A DNA stretch of 64,000 nt from an uncultured Clostridia bacterium (GCA_934481345.1 CAKSPF010000001.1:1-64000); one strand, 5' to 3'. Positions 1-7,548 are shown, counted from the first letter of the stretch. Notes: generated by a model from the letters alone, not told the origin. Numbers and translations are program-made.

Positions 1-106
1 GAATCATTTCGGCTTTCTTTATCCAACGATTGTTGGGATTGAGTTTCATTCCGATAGGCGTATTGAAATCTGTGAAACTGATTTGTTTACTTCTATATTT
101 ATACAT
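1..106 (-). CDS. Transposase N-terminus (partial, runs off the left edge)
   Basis: Reading leftward from the ATG at 104-106 gives 35 residues in an open frame that continues past base 1. The text contains QISFTDFN, then GMKLNPNNRW and KKAEM. This resembles the N-terminus of DDE transposases of the IS5/IS1182 type that carry a DUF772-like start. The family is inferred from memory of this N-terminal signature. The catalytic core lies outside the window, so intactness cannot be judged. Inverted repeats just upstream fit the non-coding end of an insertion sequence. Confidence 0.55.
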   Translation of the reverse strand, partial: MYKYRSKQISFTDFNTPIGMKLNPNNRWIKKAEMI

Positions 107-130
107 TTTTATAACTCCCATAAAACAAAA

Positions 131-315
131 GTGCAAGGTTTTTTGCTGTTTTCAGCATTTTCCCTTGCACTTATTATACCACAAATTGCTCAAAAAGCCA
201 ATACTTTAACGACTGCTGAACAATTACAAAATGCACTCATATACTAATTTTTTCGGCATTTTGTAATTGTTCAAGTGCAAGGATTTTGTGCTTTTTTGCC
301 AAAAGCCTTGCACTT
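131..315. repeat. Nested inverted repeats upstream of the transposase
   Basis: Three complementary pairs are visible: GTGCAAGG at 131-138 with CCTTGCAC at 163-170; a perfect 17-bp pair at 218-234 and 256-272; and AAGTGCAAGG at 273-282 with CCTTGCACTT at 306-315. The GTGCAAGG word is shared by the first and third hairpins. This could be the terminal region of the insertion sequence at the left edge. No gene is supported between 107 and 539. Confidence 0.6.
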
Positions 316-376
316 TCAAGTCGGCTGTCGTCCCCCGACAGTTGATTTGAAACAGTAATTAAATCAATGTCGTGAA

Positions 377-452
377 CCTAAAAACGGCATTCTTATGCTG
401 TTTTTAGGTGTGAAACCGAAGGTTTCACACAAATGGTTTCGCAAAACCATTT
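377..452. repeat. Three back-to-back hairpins
   Basis: Three perfect or near-perfect stem-loops follow each other with almost no gap: CCTAAAAAC at 377 pairs with the sequence ending at 408; GTGTGAAACC at 408-417 pairs with 421-430; AAATGGTTT at 431-439 pairs with 444-452. None is followed by a clear T-run, so they are not ordinary terminators. Their role is unknown; they lie between two mobile-element remnants. Confidence 0.6.
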
Positions 453-539
453 GTTCAGTAGACATTACTTTAGCCAATTTTTATTTATTCAGCAGTCATT
501 ATTTATATATGATGTTAAAGAAAGAAAACTATTATATGT

Positions 540-926
540 TTCAAAAATTGATACAAACAATAACGGGTACAGTACGATTTTCCGATGCAACAGCGCGAAC
601 CTTTGAGCTTCCGACTGCTATACGCTCTTACTTTTGTGCAATCAGTCTACCTGTATAACGCTCATCATGAAGTATATTACCAACCGTACCTGAACTCCAC
701 TTGCAATATTCGCTGACAGTATTCCAATCTCTTGTGAGCGGATCATTCATCTTTTTATAAACCGACGGCGTGGGAACTTTATCCTCATTCAGAATATATG
801 CAATTTGTGCCGGTGAGGATCCCGAAATACACAGTGCAAATATTCTCTTTATTATTTTGCCGCAATGGGATCGACTATCAACTTATGCTTATCATCAGGC
901 ATAAGCACTATATTCTTCCTATTCAA
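540..926 (-). pseudogene. Decayed large serine recombinase (middle part)
   Basis: Conceptual translation of the minus strand gives a recognisable piece of a large serine recombinase Recombinase domain. It reads MPDDKHKLIVDPIAAK, then after a frameshift KIIKRIFALCISGSSPAQIA, then GTVGNILHDERYTGRLIAQK. An in-frame stop follows, and the similarity continues as VGSSKVRAV. The catalytic N-terminal domain and the zinc-ribbon end are missing. It is related in type to the intact recombinase at 5152-6483 but clearly a different gene. It cannot make a working protein. Confidence 0.75.
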
Positions 927-1075
927 TTCATTTCACCTCTGTGTTTATTATTATAAACAATAATTTTATAAACAATAATTTTATTTTTGTCAATAATAAT
1001 AGACTTTATTTATTAAAAATTAGCGTAAAATATGTGAACATTCTCGTTGATTTGCTCATATCCCCTAAACGGCAT

Positions 1076-1103
1076 AAAAAGCACCGCCTAAGCGATGCTT
1101 TTT
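1076..1103 (-). terminator. Rho-independent terminator overlapping a stop codon
   Basis: AAAAAGCA at 1076-1083 pairs with TGCTTTTT at 1096-1103 around a CGC/GCG inner stem. On the minus strand the hairpin ends in five U residues. It overlaps the TAG stop of the 330-residue gene, so it closes the HTH/Fic/330-residue transcription unit. Confidence 0.7.
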
Positions 1104-2080
1104 GTGATAGTTGCCATTTCTTTTTTATTTGATTTTGTGTCATTAATGTATTTGTAATTAACAATATGATCTTTTTTCGTAATTTCCAATTTATAAAAAT
1201 CATCTCTTTTATTATTTTTAATACTGTCTATTATTTGGCAAAGATACTCATTTTTACATTTTTTTCTTAACTCATCAAGTTTGCTAAAATCATCAAAAAA
1301 TTCTAATATTAAAATTTCTTCTACTTGTTTACTAATTTCCAAACTTTTAACTTTTGACAATAATTCTATTTTATTATCTGCCAAATTATACTCAGAAAAA
1401 CTGGAAAAAATGATTTTTAATCCATTCTCCACATCGTCATTTTTCCCTTCAAGCAAAGGTAAAATATTTTTTATGAATTTCAATTCTCCGTCCAAAATTT
1501 TTTGCTTTAAAACTTCAAAAATATTAAATGCTATTTCTGAATTTGATATTTGATCATTTGATTCAATATAATCAAACACTTTCTTATGTTCTAAGCGAAA
1601 TTCTTCTATAATTCTTTTGGTTTCAGCACGTTGATTATTTATAATGTACTTAGTAGCATCAGGAAGCGGGGAAATAATATAATCATTTATCAGTTTATAT
1701 ATTCCACAAAAAAATTCCCTTAAAATTCTTTCATCATCAGGACTCATTCCGGTTTTTGAATCAATGCCTGAACTTTTGAACTTTGATATTAACATTTCAA
1801 CATATTCTTTTTCCCCCACAATTTCACTTTCTATATTCAAAGCCGTATTTAAAGCACATTCTGTTACATGATAATTTTCAAAAAAATTTGAAAATCTTCC
1901 GGTCGTTATTATGGTGCCGTCGTTCTTATTAAAAAATTCATTAACAAACAAAAATAGCTTTTTCTTAAACTTAAAGTGCCTCAATTTTTGAACTAAACTA
2001 TGTTTTAAACTATATATCTTGTTTAATATGGCATCGTTAATTATATTTAAAAAAAAGAAATCATACTTTGCTTTCCCCAC
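1088..2080 (-). CDS. Unrecognised 330-residue protein downstream of Fic
   Basis: I do not recognise this protein. It is rich in Lys, Ile, Asn and Phe, predicted mostly helical, and has no signal peptide or clear membrane segment. The first available start is a GTG at 2078-2080 with a weak ribosome site. The same reading frame stays open upstream for about 24 more codons, back to the TAA that ends fic, and that stretch (for example KYNFTIY, KDLFYIEK) looks like real protein. Fic and this ORF are therefore in one frame separated by a single stop codon. It could be a truncated effector, a helical domain once fused to Fic, or a coupled third component of the toxin-antitoxin operon. A function is not assigned. 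Confidence 0.6.
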   Translation of the reverse strand: MGKAKYDFFFLNIINDAILNKIYSLKHSLVQKLRHFKFKKKLFLFVNEFFNKNDGTIITTGRFSNFFENYHVTECALNTALNIESEIVGEKEYVEMLISKFKSSGIDSKTGMSPDDERILREFFCGIYKLINDYIISPLPDATKYIINNQRAETKRIIEEFRLEHKKVFDYIESNDQISNSEIAFNIFEVLKQKILDGELKFIKNILPLLEGKNDDVENGLKIIFSSFSEYNLADNKIELLSKVKSLEISKQVEEILILEFFDDFSKLDELRKKCKNEYLCQIIDSIKNNKRDDFYKLEITKKDHIVNYKYINDTKSNKKEMATITKSIA

Positions 2081-2155
2081 TTTCTCGATGTAGAATAAAT
2101 CTTTTGTGTAAATTGTAAAATTATACTTATCGTTATAATCAATTCTTATATTCGG

Positions 2156-2770
2156 TTATACATCTATTTTATTCAACTCTGCGCAATTTTCAAGTAACTT
2201 TATCAAAACCGTATAGTTATCAACAGACAATATGGAAGCTTCCAGCAGTTCTTCTCTATCTGCATTTCCCCAGTTCAGGTCAAAGCCCATATGTTTTGCC
2301 ATAGTGCGGACAAACTCACGGATTGTTCGACCGTTTCCCTCTCGGAAAGGATGTATGATATTGAGTTCTGCCATTACATACGCCAAATTATTAAAAAACT
2401 TTTTTTCATCAGCTTCTTTGAGCATATTTTTCTCTTTTATTTCGGCAAACAACTTATCGAGCTCTCTATTAATCAGGTTTGGCGGATAAAACATTGTATC
2501 TGCCTTGCTTATTTGCTCCCGTCTGATTTTCCCGGCAAATGTATAAATATCCTCAAAAATAAACTTGTGAATATTCATAAGATGCGTTTTGGAAAAGTTG
2601 CCATTAATCGGATTTTTTAAAAGTTCCATTTGTTTAATCAAGGTAATTTCTTCTTCAGCGGTTTTAAGAAGATTGTTATCTCTTATATTTAATCTGTTTT
2701 TCAACACATTACTATCCGGATAACAATAAATAGATTGTGTGGTTGTATAAACTTCATATTTTGAAAACAT
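2156..2770 (-). CDS. fic: Fic-domain AMP-transferase toxin
   Basis: This 204-residue Fic/DOC protein carries the full catalytic motif HPFREGNGRT at residues 140-149, with the catalytic His140 and the anion-binding Gly/Asn/Gly. The family transfers AMP, or rarely other nucleotide groups, to target proteins; class I toxins commonly hit DNA gyrase and topoisomerase IV. The upstream flap segment (around residues 82-100, with TMFYPP) is present. The ATG lies 2 nt after the stop of the HTH-antitoxin gene, so the pair is translationally linked. No inhibitory (S/T)xxxE(G/N) helix is evident within Fic itself, which fits a class I system where the antitoxin supplies it. The substrate is unknown. Confidence 0.9.
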   Translation of the reverse strand: MFSKYEVYTTTQSIYCYPDSNVLKNRLNIRDNNLLKTAEEEITLIKQMELLKNPINGNFSKTHLMNIHKFIFEDIYTFAGKIRREQISKADTMFYPPNLINRELDKLFAEIKEKNMLKEADEKKFFNNLAYVMAELNIIHPFREGNGRTIREFVRTMAKHMGFDLNWGNADREELLEASILSVDNYTVLIKLLENCAELNKIDV

Positions 2771-2772
2771 AA

Positions 2773-3144
2773 TTAAGCCCTCTGCATATATTTATTTCGC
2801 AATTCCTCAACCATATCTGTATAGCTTACCTTGCCGCTGTCAATTTTTTCAAGATTTTTAATACTTTCCTCACTAACCGTCATACCTTCCACAGCAAAAG
2901 TCCCTTTTAGATTTTTCAGATTATTTTCAAAGTCATTAGATGACATATCTGATTTATTTATCCACTTCTTATACTTTCCTGACTTAATTCTCGCATCAGC
3001 AGGTTTTTCCGCATTTTCCGGCAGAAGCCAAACGCCTGCAATTTTCCTTGCTCCGGCAATTCTGCCTTCGTTACATAAAGCCGTAATCCTTCTTACAGAA
3101 ACTCCCCATATTAAACTTGCTTCTTTTATTGTTATTATATCCAT
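2773..3144 (-). CDS. HTH protein with VbhA-type Fic antitoxin tail
   Basis: This 123-residue protein has two parts. Residues 1-45 form an excisionase/MerR-like helix-turn-helix (TIKEASLIWGVSVRRI, then a GVWLLP wing). Residues about 78-123 resemble the VbhA antitoxin: T82-F-A-V-E86-G87 fits the inhibitory motif (S/T)xxxE(G/N), followed by a helical tail ending VEELRNKYMQ. The glutamate of that motif is known to block ATP binding in Fic enzymes. The likely role is to bind and silence the adjacent Fic toxin and perhaps to autorepress the operon through the HTH. The start has GAGGTG at a normal distance and a perfect sigma-A promoter just upstream. Confidence 0.85.
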   Translation of the reverse strand: MDIITIKEASLIWGVSVRRITALCNEGRIAGARKIAGVWLLPENAEKPADARIKSGKYKKWINKSDMSSNDFENNLKNLKGTFAVEGMTVSEESIKNLEKIDSGKVSYTDMVEELRNKYMQRA

Positions 3145-3165
3145 TTCAGCACCTCATTTATTAAT

Positions 3166-3194
3166 ATTATATACCGCAAATAGAATGATGTCAA
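3166..3194 (-). promoter_or_regulatory. Sigma-A promoter of the Fic toxin-antitoxin operon
   Basis: On the minus strand TTGACA (3189-3194) and TATAAT (3166-3171) are separated by exactly 17 nt. It lies about 22 nt upstream of the ATG of the HTH antitoxin. Confidence 0.8.
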
Positions 3195-3278
3195 TAATAT
3201 AAATCAAAGATATCCTTAATAGTACATTAATCTTGAATTTGATGAGCATTCATTTTTTAATGCATACACGATTGATGT

Positions 3279-3809
3279 TTAAACAAATTCCTCAAGAATT
3301 GACAGACATTCTTTTGAAGTAAATCCCCATAGAATTGTGCTGAGCGTTTCTATGGCCTTTCTCCTTCTTACAAAATATGTTTTCCAAGCCATATATTCAC
3401 CGGTAACATTTGCTATCTTTTCAATTATATCCTCCACTTTCCCATAATTCTTTTTCGACATATATGTATAATAAATTATGCTGTAATATAAATTGCCATT
3501 ATTATGTTCCTTTTTCAACAAATTTACTGCTGCTTCAATAAATTTAAGCATTTTTTTATTGCGTTCAAGTGTTCGCATTTGTTCCTGAATATCCGTACCT
3601 GACAAGTCTGCTCCGGCAGCATATGACATATCAAGGAATTCATTCAGCTTGCATCCCATTTCGATTTCAAAACTTATTTGTGCCTGAATTACTGATACCT
3701 CCATACTCCATATTACGTCACGATATTTTTTTAGCAGTAATTCCGTATTGTGATATGCTTTTTTATCTCTCATTTTCTGTTCCTCGGATTTTTCACTCTT
3801 TTTCATCAT
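3279..3809 (-). CDS. Mobile-element protein of sigma-70-like/ArpU-like type
   Basis: This 176-residue basic, helical protein lies 11 nt downstream of repA in the same transcription unit. The C-terminal part (SKKNYGKVEDIIEKIA followed by YMAWKTYFVRRRKAIETLS) has the look of the region-4-like helix-turn-helix found in small sigma-like regulators of Firmicutes phages and conjugative elements. The ATG at 3807-3809 is preceded by AAAGGAG. Its role is probably transcription control of the element; that assignment rests on resemblance and location only. Confidence 0.55.
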   Translation of the reverse strand: MMKKSEKSEEQKMRDKKAYHNTELLLKKYRDVIWSMEVSVIQAQISFEIEMGCKLNEFLDMSYAAGADLSGTDIQEQMRTLERNKKMLKFIEAAVNLLKKEHNNGNLYYSIIYYTYMSKKNYGKVEDIIEKIANVTGEYMAWKTYFVRRRKAIETLSTILWGFTSKECLSILEEFV

Positions 3810-3820
3810 CTTACGCTCCT

Positions 3821-4834
3821 TTAAATTATAGAATCCGCAGCCACTTCCGCTGTGTAATAATACCCTATTGTTGTATATGAATTGTATAGCATAGTAACCG
3901 TATAGCTTTTAATATTTCGAACTCGGCTGCCATTCTTTTTCAGACAGTCAAAAACATACTCAATATGAGCATAATTAAGTTTAAGAAACCTCTCCTTAAC
4001 CAATGATTGTGGTAGTTCCTGACAAGCTACTACAACTACCGGCTTTCGGCAACATACAATTTCAGTTATCAATTCAAGAACACCATCCGCCATATCTGCG
4101 CCATAATTTTGCTTTAAGCATTCATAATCAATATTTTTTGAAACAATATTTCTGTATTTTTCAATCTCATCAATCACATCTTCCATATCGATTATCTGTT
4201 GCTGATATGATGAGATAGAATAAGTTTTATTCGCATAAGTATTATTTATATTATTATAATTAAACTCATTATTTTTACCCTCGGTTTTTCCGTCCTCCAA
4301 AGGTCGGCTTTTGCGGAAGTCCAGACTTCGGTTTTTCAGAACTCCAGAGGTCGGTTTTTCAGAAGTCAAGACTTCGGCACTGTTCCGACAACCGGACCTC
4401 GGTTTTTCAGAAGTCTGAAAATCGCATAATTCATCTGTTTCACTTTCAGGCTGTTCTTCCGGTTCCGATTGTGATACAAAATTCATAACATATATAATTG
4501 TTGGTTTTCCAAGTCCCTGTCGCCTTCGTTTTATAAGCCCACATCCCTTCTCCGCATCAAGCTCTGCAAAAAGCTTTATGCCTTTGTCTTTTCCGATTTT
4601 GAGCATATCTATTACATCATCAAGCTTGAAATAAATATATACCCTGTTTTCTTCATCAATCCAACCGTTCTTTATGGACAAGCCCATTCTGTCCAGCAAA
4701 AGTCCGTACAGAATTTTTGCCTCCGAAGATACATCGGCAAATCTGTCATCTGTAAAAAGTATCTTTGGCAATCTGTAAAAGCTGAATTGCTCTGCCTCAC
4801 TCCCGTGAAAATAATCCAAATTTAATTTTGACAT
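3821..4834 (-). CDS. repA: RepA_N-family replication initiator
   Basis: The 337-residue protein has a clear RepA_N domain at residues 1-120: EQFSFYRLPKILF, SSEAKILYGLLLDRM, IYFKLDDVIDMLKIGKDKG, GLIKRRRQGLGKP. The family starts theta replication of Gram-positive plasmids and is also carried by integrative elements. Residues about 140-185 are a low-complexity linker (SEKPRSG, SEKPTSG, LKNRS) encoded by a DNA repeat array. The C-terminal 130 residues form a helical domain, which in this family is host-specific. The start has GGAGAG. The next gene upstream ends 3 nt before. With the recombinase upstream it marks this region as an integrated plasmid-like element. Confidence 0.88.
   Translation of the reverse strand: MSKLNLDYFHGSEAEQFSFYRLPKILFTDDRFADVSSEAKILYGLLLDRMGLSIKNGWIDEENRVYIYFKLDDVIDMLKIGKDKGIKLFAELDAEKGCGLIKRRRQGLGKPTIIYVMNFVSQSEPEEQPESETDELCDFQTSEKPRSGCRNSAEVLTSEKPTSGVLKNRSLDFRKSRPLEDGKTEGKNNEFNYNNINNTYANKTYSISSYQQQIIDMEDVIDEIEKYRNIVSKNIDYECLKQNYGADMADGVLELITEIVCCRKPVVVVACQELPQSLVKERFLKLNYAHIEYVFDCLKKNGSRVRNIKSYTVTMLYNSYTTIGYYYTAEVAADSII
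4281..4421. repeat. Six iteron-like direct repeats inside repA (candidate origin)
   Basis: Copies of a unit beginning TCGGTTTTTC start at 4281, 4304, 4328, 4351, 4374 and 4399, giving spacings of 23, 24, 23, 23 and 25 nt. The fullest copies read CGGTTTTTCAGAA followed by variants of GTCCAGACT. In RepA_N plasmids the replication origin typically lies in repeats within the central part of rep, exactly the position here. Origin function is an inference. Confidence 0.65.
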
Positions 4835-4837
4835 ATC

Positions 4838-5005
4838 TCATTCTCTCCTCTCATTTTTATTTGATTTACTCATAGGCTTGAACATAGAACAGTTGTCCCC
4901 ATTGTGAAAACTCAAATATGGACAAAATGGATTCCGATTGTCAAGCAGATATGTATCTTGACCTGTTTTACATTTCGGGCACAAATAATCCTTATTATCT
5001 TCCAT
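4838..5005 (-). CDS. Small cysteine-rich mobile-element protein
   Basis: The likely product is 55 residues, starting at the ATG at 5003-5005 behind GAAGGA; the longer reading frame to 5086 adds a hydrophobic extension without a ribosome site. A CPKC motif (residues 8-11) and later cysteines in NPFCPYL and NCSMF suggest a small zinc-binding fold. The tail is basic (KSNKNERRE). It ends 3 nt before repA. The family is not recognised; small cysteine-rich proteins are common beside RepA genes in clostridial elements. Confidence 0.6.
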   Translation of the reverse strand: MEDNKDYLCPKCKTGQDTYLLDNRNPFCPYLSFHNGDNCSMFKPMSKSNKNERRE

Positions 5006-5036
5006 ATACAGCCATCCTTCAAAATAAATTTTTACA

Positions 5037-5064
5037 TAAAAAAAACAGACCATATATATGATCT
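5037..5064 (-). terminator. Terminator after the serine recombinase
   Basis: The near-palindrome at 5045-5064 (CAGACC...GATCTG) is followed on the minus strand by eight U residues (5037-5044). It separates the recombinase transcript from the Cys-rich/repA unit. Confidence 0.75.
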
Positions 5065-5099
5065 GCTGTTTAAATTTATATTGCAATGCATCTGTTTTT

Positions 5100-5146
5100 G
5101 TACCCTAAATTTCCCTTACCATGCGGTAAAGTATGTTTTTGGGTAC
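5100..5146. repeat. Nested palindrome between recombinase and terminator
   Basis: GTACCC at 5100-5105 pairs with GGGTAC at 5141-5146, and an inner palindrome TTACC-ATGC-GGTAA lies at 5116-5129. It is 6 nt past the recombinase stop and 35 nt before the terminator stem. It could be a recombination site or a processing hairpin; the sequence alone does not decide. Confidence 0.45.
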
Positions 5147-5151
5147 GCAGT

Positions 5152-6483
5152 TTATATTTCAAAACTTTTTTCTTCACACCTGAATTTAAACAGAATGTCA
5201 ATTTCCTGCGTTTTTACACCGTTTTCATACACACCTTGGCGTACGTCAATCCTATCAATAAGTTCAAACAGTACATCGGTATCACACTTAAAAAATTTTA
5301 TCGTCTTATCCGTATCATATTCAAAAATTTCTTCTGTTTTCTCAAAATCAAGTTCCTTTTTTACAGCTCTGAAAACTGCGTCACAGAGCCTGCCGTAATC
5401 AATAAGATGATTGGTACAGCTCTTTCTTCCGTTAAGCTTGTATCCGCCGCACTCCAGATTTGCAAGACTGCCTTTTTTTCTGCTTGAAGTTGTAGACATG
5501 TTTTTGCCGCAGTCGGCACATTTTGCAATTCCCGAAAAAATATTTACAAACCCGGAGCCGTTGTTTTTGTTACGCGAGCGTGCCCTGTTGCGTACAATTT
5601 GCCACGTTTCTTCATCAACAAGCGGAATATGTGTGTCATTTACGGTTATGCGTTCTTCTTTAGGTACTGTGTATGTATACTTCATCTTAAAACTCGGCTT
5701 TCGCGTTTTACCCTGAATTGTTTTGCCCAAATATACTTCATTACGAAGAATTTTTCCAACCATTCCCGCCTGCCAGTCATTTTGAAGTTTAAAAGAATCA
5801 GCATTGATATGCGGATTTTTGAAAAGCCGGTATCTTGAAGGAGTCAATATTTTTTCGCTGTTTAGTATTTTTGCTGTTTCTCCCGGTGAACAGCCTTTTT
5901 TTGCAAGTGAAAAAATCCGCTGTACAATTTTCGCAGCTTCCGCGTCAGGCAAAAGGCGGTTTTTGTTTTCGGTATCTTTTTTGTAACCAAACGGCGCAAA
6001 AGCGCCTATATAGTCACCCTTTGCCATTTTTGCACAAAAAGAAGACTTGATTTTTCTCGATATATCGCTTGCATACAATTCATTAGCAAATCCCAAAACC
6101 GGTGTGATTATTTCAGCCGCACCGTTTCTTTGCGCCGTGTCTATGCCGTCGGACACGGCTATATAACGCACTCTGTTTCTCAAAAAAACTTCATCTATAA
6201 CCATCTGAACCCGCCCAGAATTTCTTCCCAGACGCGAAAAATCTTTAGTCAATACGACGCCTACCCTACCGTTTTCTATATCTCTTATCATTTGTTTGAA
6301 AGCCGGTCTGTCCATGTTTGTGCCGGAGTAACCGTCGTCAATATATTCCCCCGAAAAAACAAATTGCGTTTTTTGCAGATACTGATGCAGTATTTCCCTC
6401 TGATTTTCAATAGATGCACTTTCTCCGAGCTTGTCATCTTCTTTTGAAAGCCTTAAATAAAAAACAGCATTATTTCTGTGCAT
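5152..6483 (-). CDS. Large serine recombinase (integrase/resolvase family)
   Basis: This 443-residue site-specific recombinase is intact. The catalytic Ser13 sits in YLRLSKED, followed by SIENQREIL, DDGYSGTNMDRPAF and LTKDFSRLGRN with the active-site arginines. The Recombinase domain covers residues about 155-270, and a zinc ribbon (CADCGKNM, later LECGGY and CTNH) lies at about 325-370. Family members such as Tn4451 TnpX move integrative elements through a two-base staggered cut without host homology. It probably excises or integrates the island carrying repA and the Fic operon. It is short for the family, whose usual length is 450-700, because the coiled-coil end is compact. Confidence 0.9.
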   Translation of the reverse strand: MHRNNAVFYLRLSKEDDKLGESASIENQREILHQYLQKTQFVFSGEYIDDGYSGTNMDRPAFKQMIRDIENGRVGVVLTKDFSRLGRNSGRVQMVIDEVFLRNRVRYIAVSDGIDTAQRNGAAEIITPVLGFANELYASDISRKIKSSFCAKMAKGDYIGAFAPFGYKKDTENKNRLLPDAEAAKIVQRIFSLAKKGCSPGETAKILNSEKILTPSRYRLFKNPHINADSFKLQNDWQAGMVGKILRNEVYLGKTIQGKTRKPSFKMKYTYTVPKEERITVNDTHIPLVDEETWQIVRNRARSRNKNNGSGFVNIFSGIAKCADCGKNMSTTSSRKKGSLANLECGGYKLNGRKSCTNHLIDYGRLCDAVFRAVKKELDFEKTEEIFEYDTDKTIKFFKCDTDVLFELIDRIDVRQGVYENGVKTQEIDILFKFRCEEKSFEI

Positions 6484-6503
6484 AACGGATTTTGACGGCG
6501 TAA

Positions 6504-6644
6504 CTATTCCTCCTTACTCGCATTACAAAATTTTTCTTCTCTCTCCGAAATAATTTTTTTCAAAAGTTCTTTTATGCAGGCATCCGAAACCGATTTCACA
6601 TTAACAATCAGTTTATCCGCAGATTTTGTTTTTGTCTCGTCCAA
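6504..6644 (-). CDS. Small protein preceding the recombinase
   Basis: A TTG start at 6642-6644 behind GGAGGG gives a 46-residue charged protein (DETKTKSADKLIVNV, ending EEKFCNASKEE). It ends 20 nt upstream of the recombinase start. A longer frame to 6776 would add a hydrophobic stretch but has no ribosome site. Short proteins in this position are common in serine-recombinase elements. The function is unknown. Confidence 0.45.
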   Translation of the reverse strand: MDETKTKSADKLIVNVKSVSDACIKELLKKIISEREEKFCNASKEE

Positions 6645-6769
6645 AGCTATCCCTCCCTCGGTTAATTTTATGCAGCAAAATATATTTATTGCATGTACGG
6701 TATAATAAAAACATACAATAAATTCAAATATATGTTTTATAACTTTGTTGAATAATTTATATAAATAAC

Positions 6770-6798
6770 TTGACAAATTATATATTTAGAGTTACAAT
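6770..6798 (+). promoter_or_regulatory. Sigma-A promoter of the RHH-clpB operon
   Basis: TTGACA (6770-6775) and TACAAT (6793-6798) are 17 nt apart, about 50 nt upstream of the RHH gene. No CIRCE inverted repeat and no CtsR-type heptad repeat is seen around it. Confidence 0.8.
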
Positions 6799-6850
6799 AA
6801 TATCGTAGTCGATAAGAAGTGATTTTTCCTCGAAAGGAATGATTGATTTT

Positions 6851-7513
6851 ATGAAAAAAACTCTTTACAGTCTGATGCTTTCCGAAGACATCATGCGTGA
6901 GATTGATTTACTGGCACATAAAATGGGCACTAACCGTTCAAACCTTGTAAACACAATTCTTGCAGAACGCGTGAAAATGCAGACACCGGAGCAGCAGATT
7001 AATGATATATTCAGCGGTATTGAACAGCTTCTGGCAGCTTCGCGTGAGCTTGTACCGCTTTTTACGCCAAACACTCAGCGAGTTGCCGTGCGTTCAAGCC
7101 TTGAGTACAAATACCGTCCTACCCTTCGTTATGAAGTGGAGCTTGCAAACGGCTTTTCGCCGAACGAACCGATAGGTATGCTGACGGCAAACTTTCGCAC
7201 GCAATCGCAGGGGTTACTTGAACTCTTAGGCAGATTTTTCCGATGTCTGTGCAGAATCGAGAGCCGTGTACTGCCTCTGAATATAAGCTATTCTCTTGAC
7301 AACGGCCGTTTTACACGCACTCTTGCCTATCCGGTAAAGCGCAGCGGAATAGACGGCAGTTATATACTCAGCTCTGATGAAATTTCTCAGGCCATTACCG
7401 ATTATGTAAGACTTATCGACAGCATGCTTAAAGCCTGCATCGGCGGTGCCGATTCACATACTTTGACGGATATGTATACCGCCGAGCTTGATAAACGCTC
7501 TATCCTTATATAA
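6851..7513 (+). CDS. Ribbon-helix-helix (CopG-like) protein upstream of ClpB
   Basis: This protein of about 220 residues begins with a CopG/Arc-type ribbon-helix-helix: MKKTLYSLMLSEDIMREIDL, then HKMGTNRSNLVNTILAERV. The remaining 170 residues are unrecognised and contain mixed beta/alpha segments (LEYKYRPTLRYEVEL, NISYSLDNGRFTRTLAYPV). The ATG at 6839 is only 1 nt from AAAGG, so the ATG at 6851, 13 nt away, is an alternative; neither spacing is ideal. The gene is 35 nt from clpB behind a shared promoter and is likely its regulator, or a DNA-binding partner, but that is inferred from position. Confidence 0.7.
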   Translation: MKKTLYSLMLSEDIMREIDLLAHKMGTNRSNLVNTILAERVKMQTPEQQINDIFSGIEQLLAASRELVPLFTPNTQRVAVRSSLEYKYRPTLRYEVELANGFSPNEPIGMLTANFRTQSQGLLELLGRFFRCLCRIESRVLPLNISYSLDNGRFTRTLAYPVKRSGIDGSYILSSDEISQAITDYVRLIDSMLKACIGGADSHTLTDMYTAELDKRSILI

Positions 7514-7548
7514 CAAAATTACATTGAATTTTGAAAGGAGAAATATAT

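Noticed and set aside
395..658. An 87-codon plus-strand ORF after the three hairpins
   Set aside because: It is composed of hairpin arms and the antisense of the decayed recombinase; there is no ribosome site and no protein-like pattern.
941..1203. Short ORFs on both strands around 941-1203
   Set aside because: Low-complexity AT-rich text, the reverse of the 330-residue gene end and its terminator.
4281..4421. CRISPR-like array
   Set aside because: The 23-25 bp units run on directly without unique spacers and lie inside repA; iterons fit better. No CRISPR array or cas gene was seen anywhere in the window.
4904..5487. Plus-strand ORFs of 133-164 codons
   Set aside because: Antisense to the Cys-rich protein and the serine recombinase, which have firm family matches on the minus strand.
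6645..6850. CIRCE or CtsR operator before clpB
   Set aside because: No TTAGCACTC inverted repeat and no tandem heptad repeat seen on either strand.
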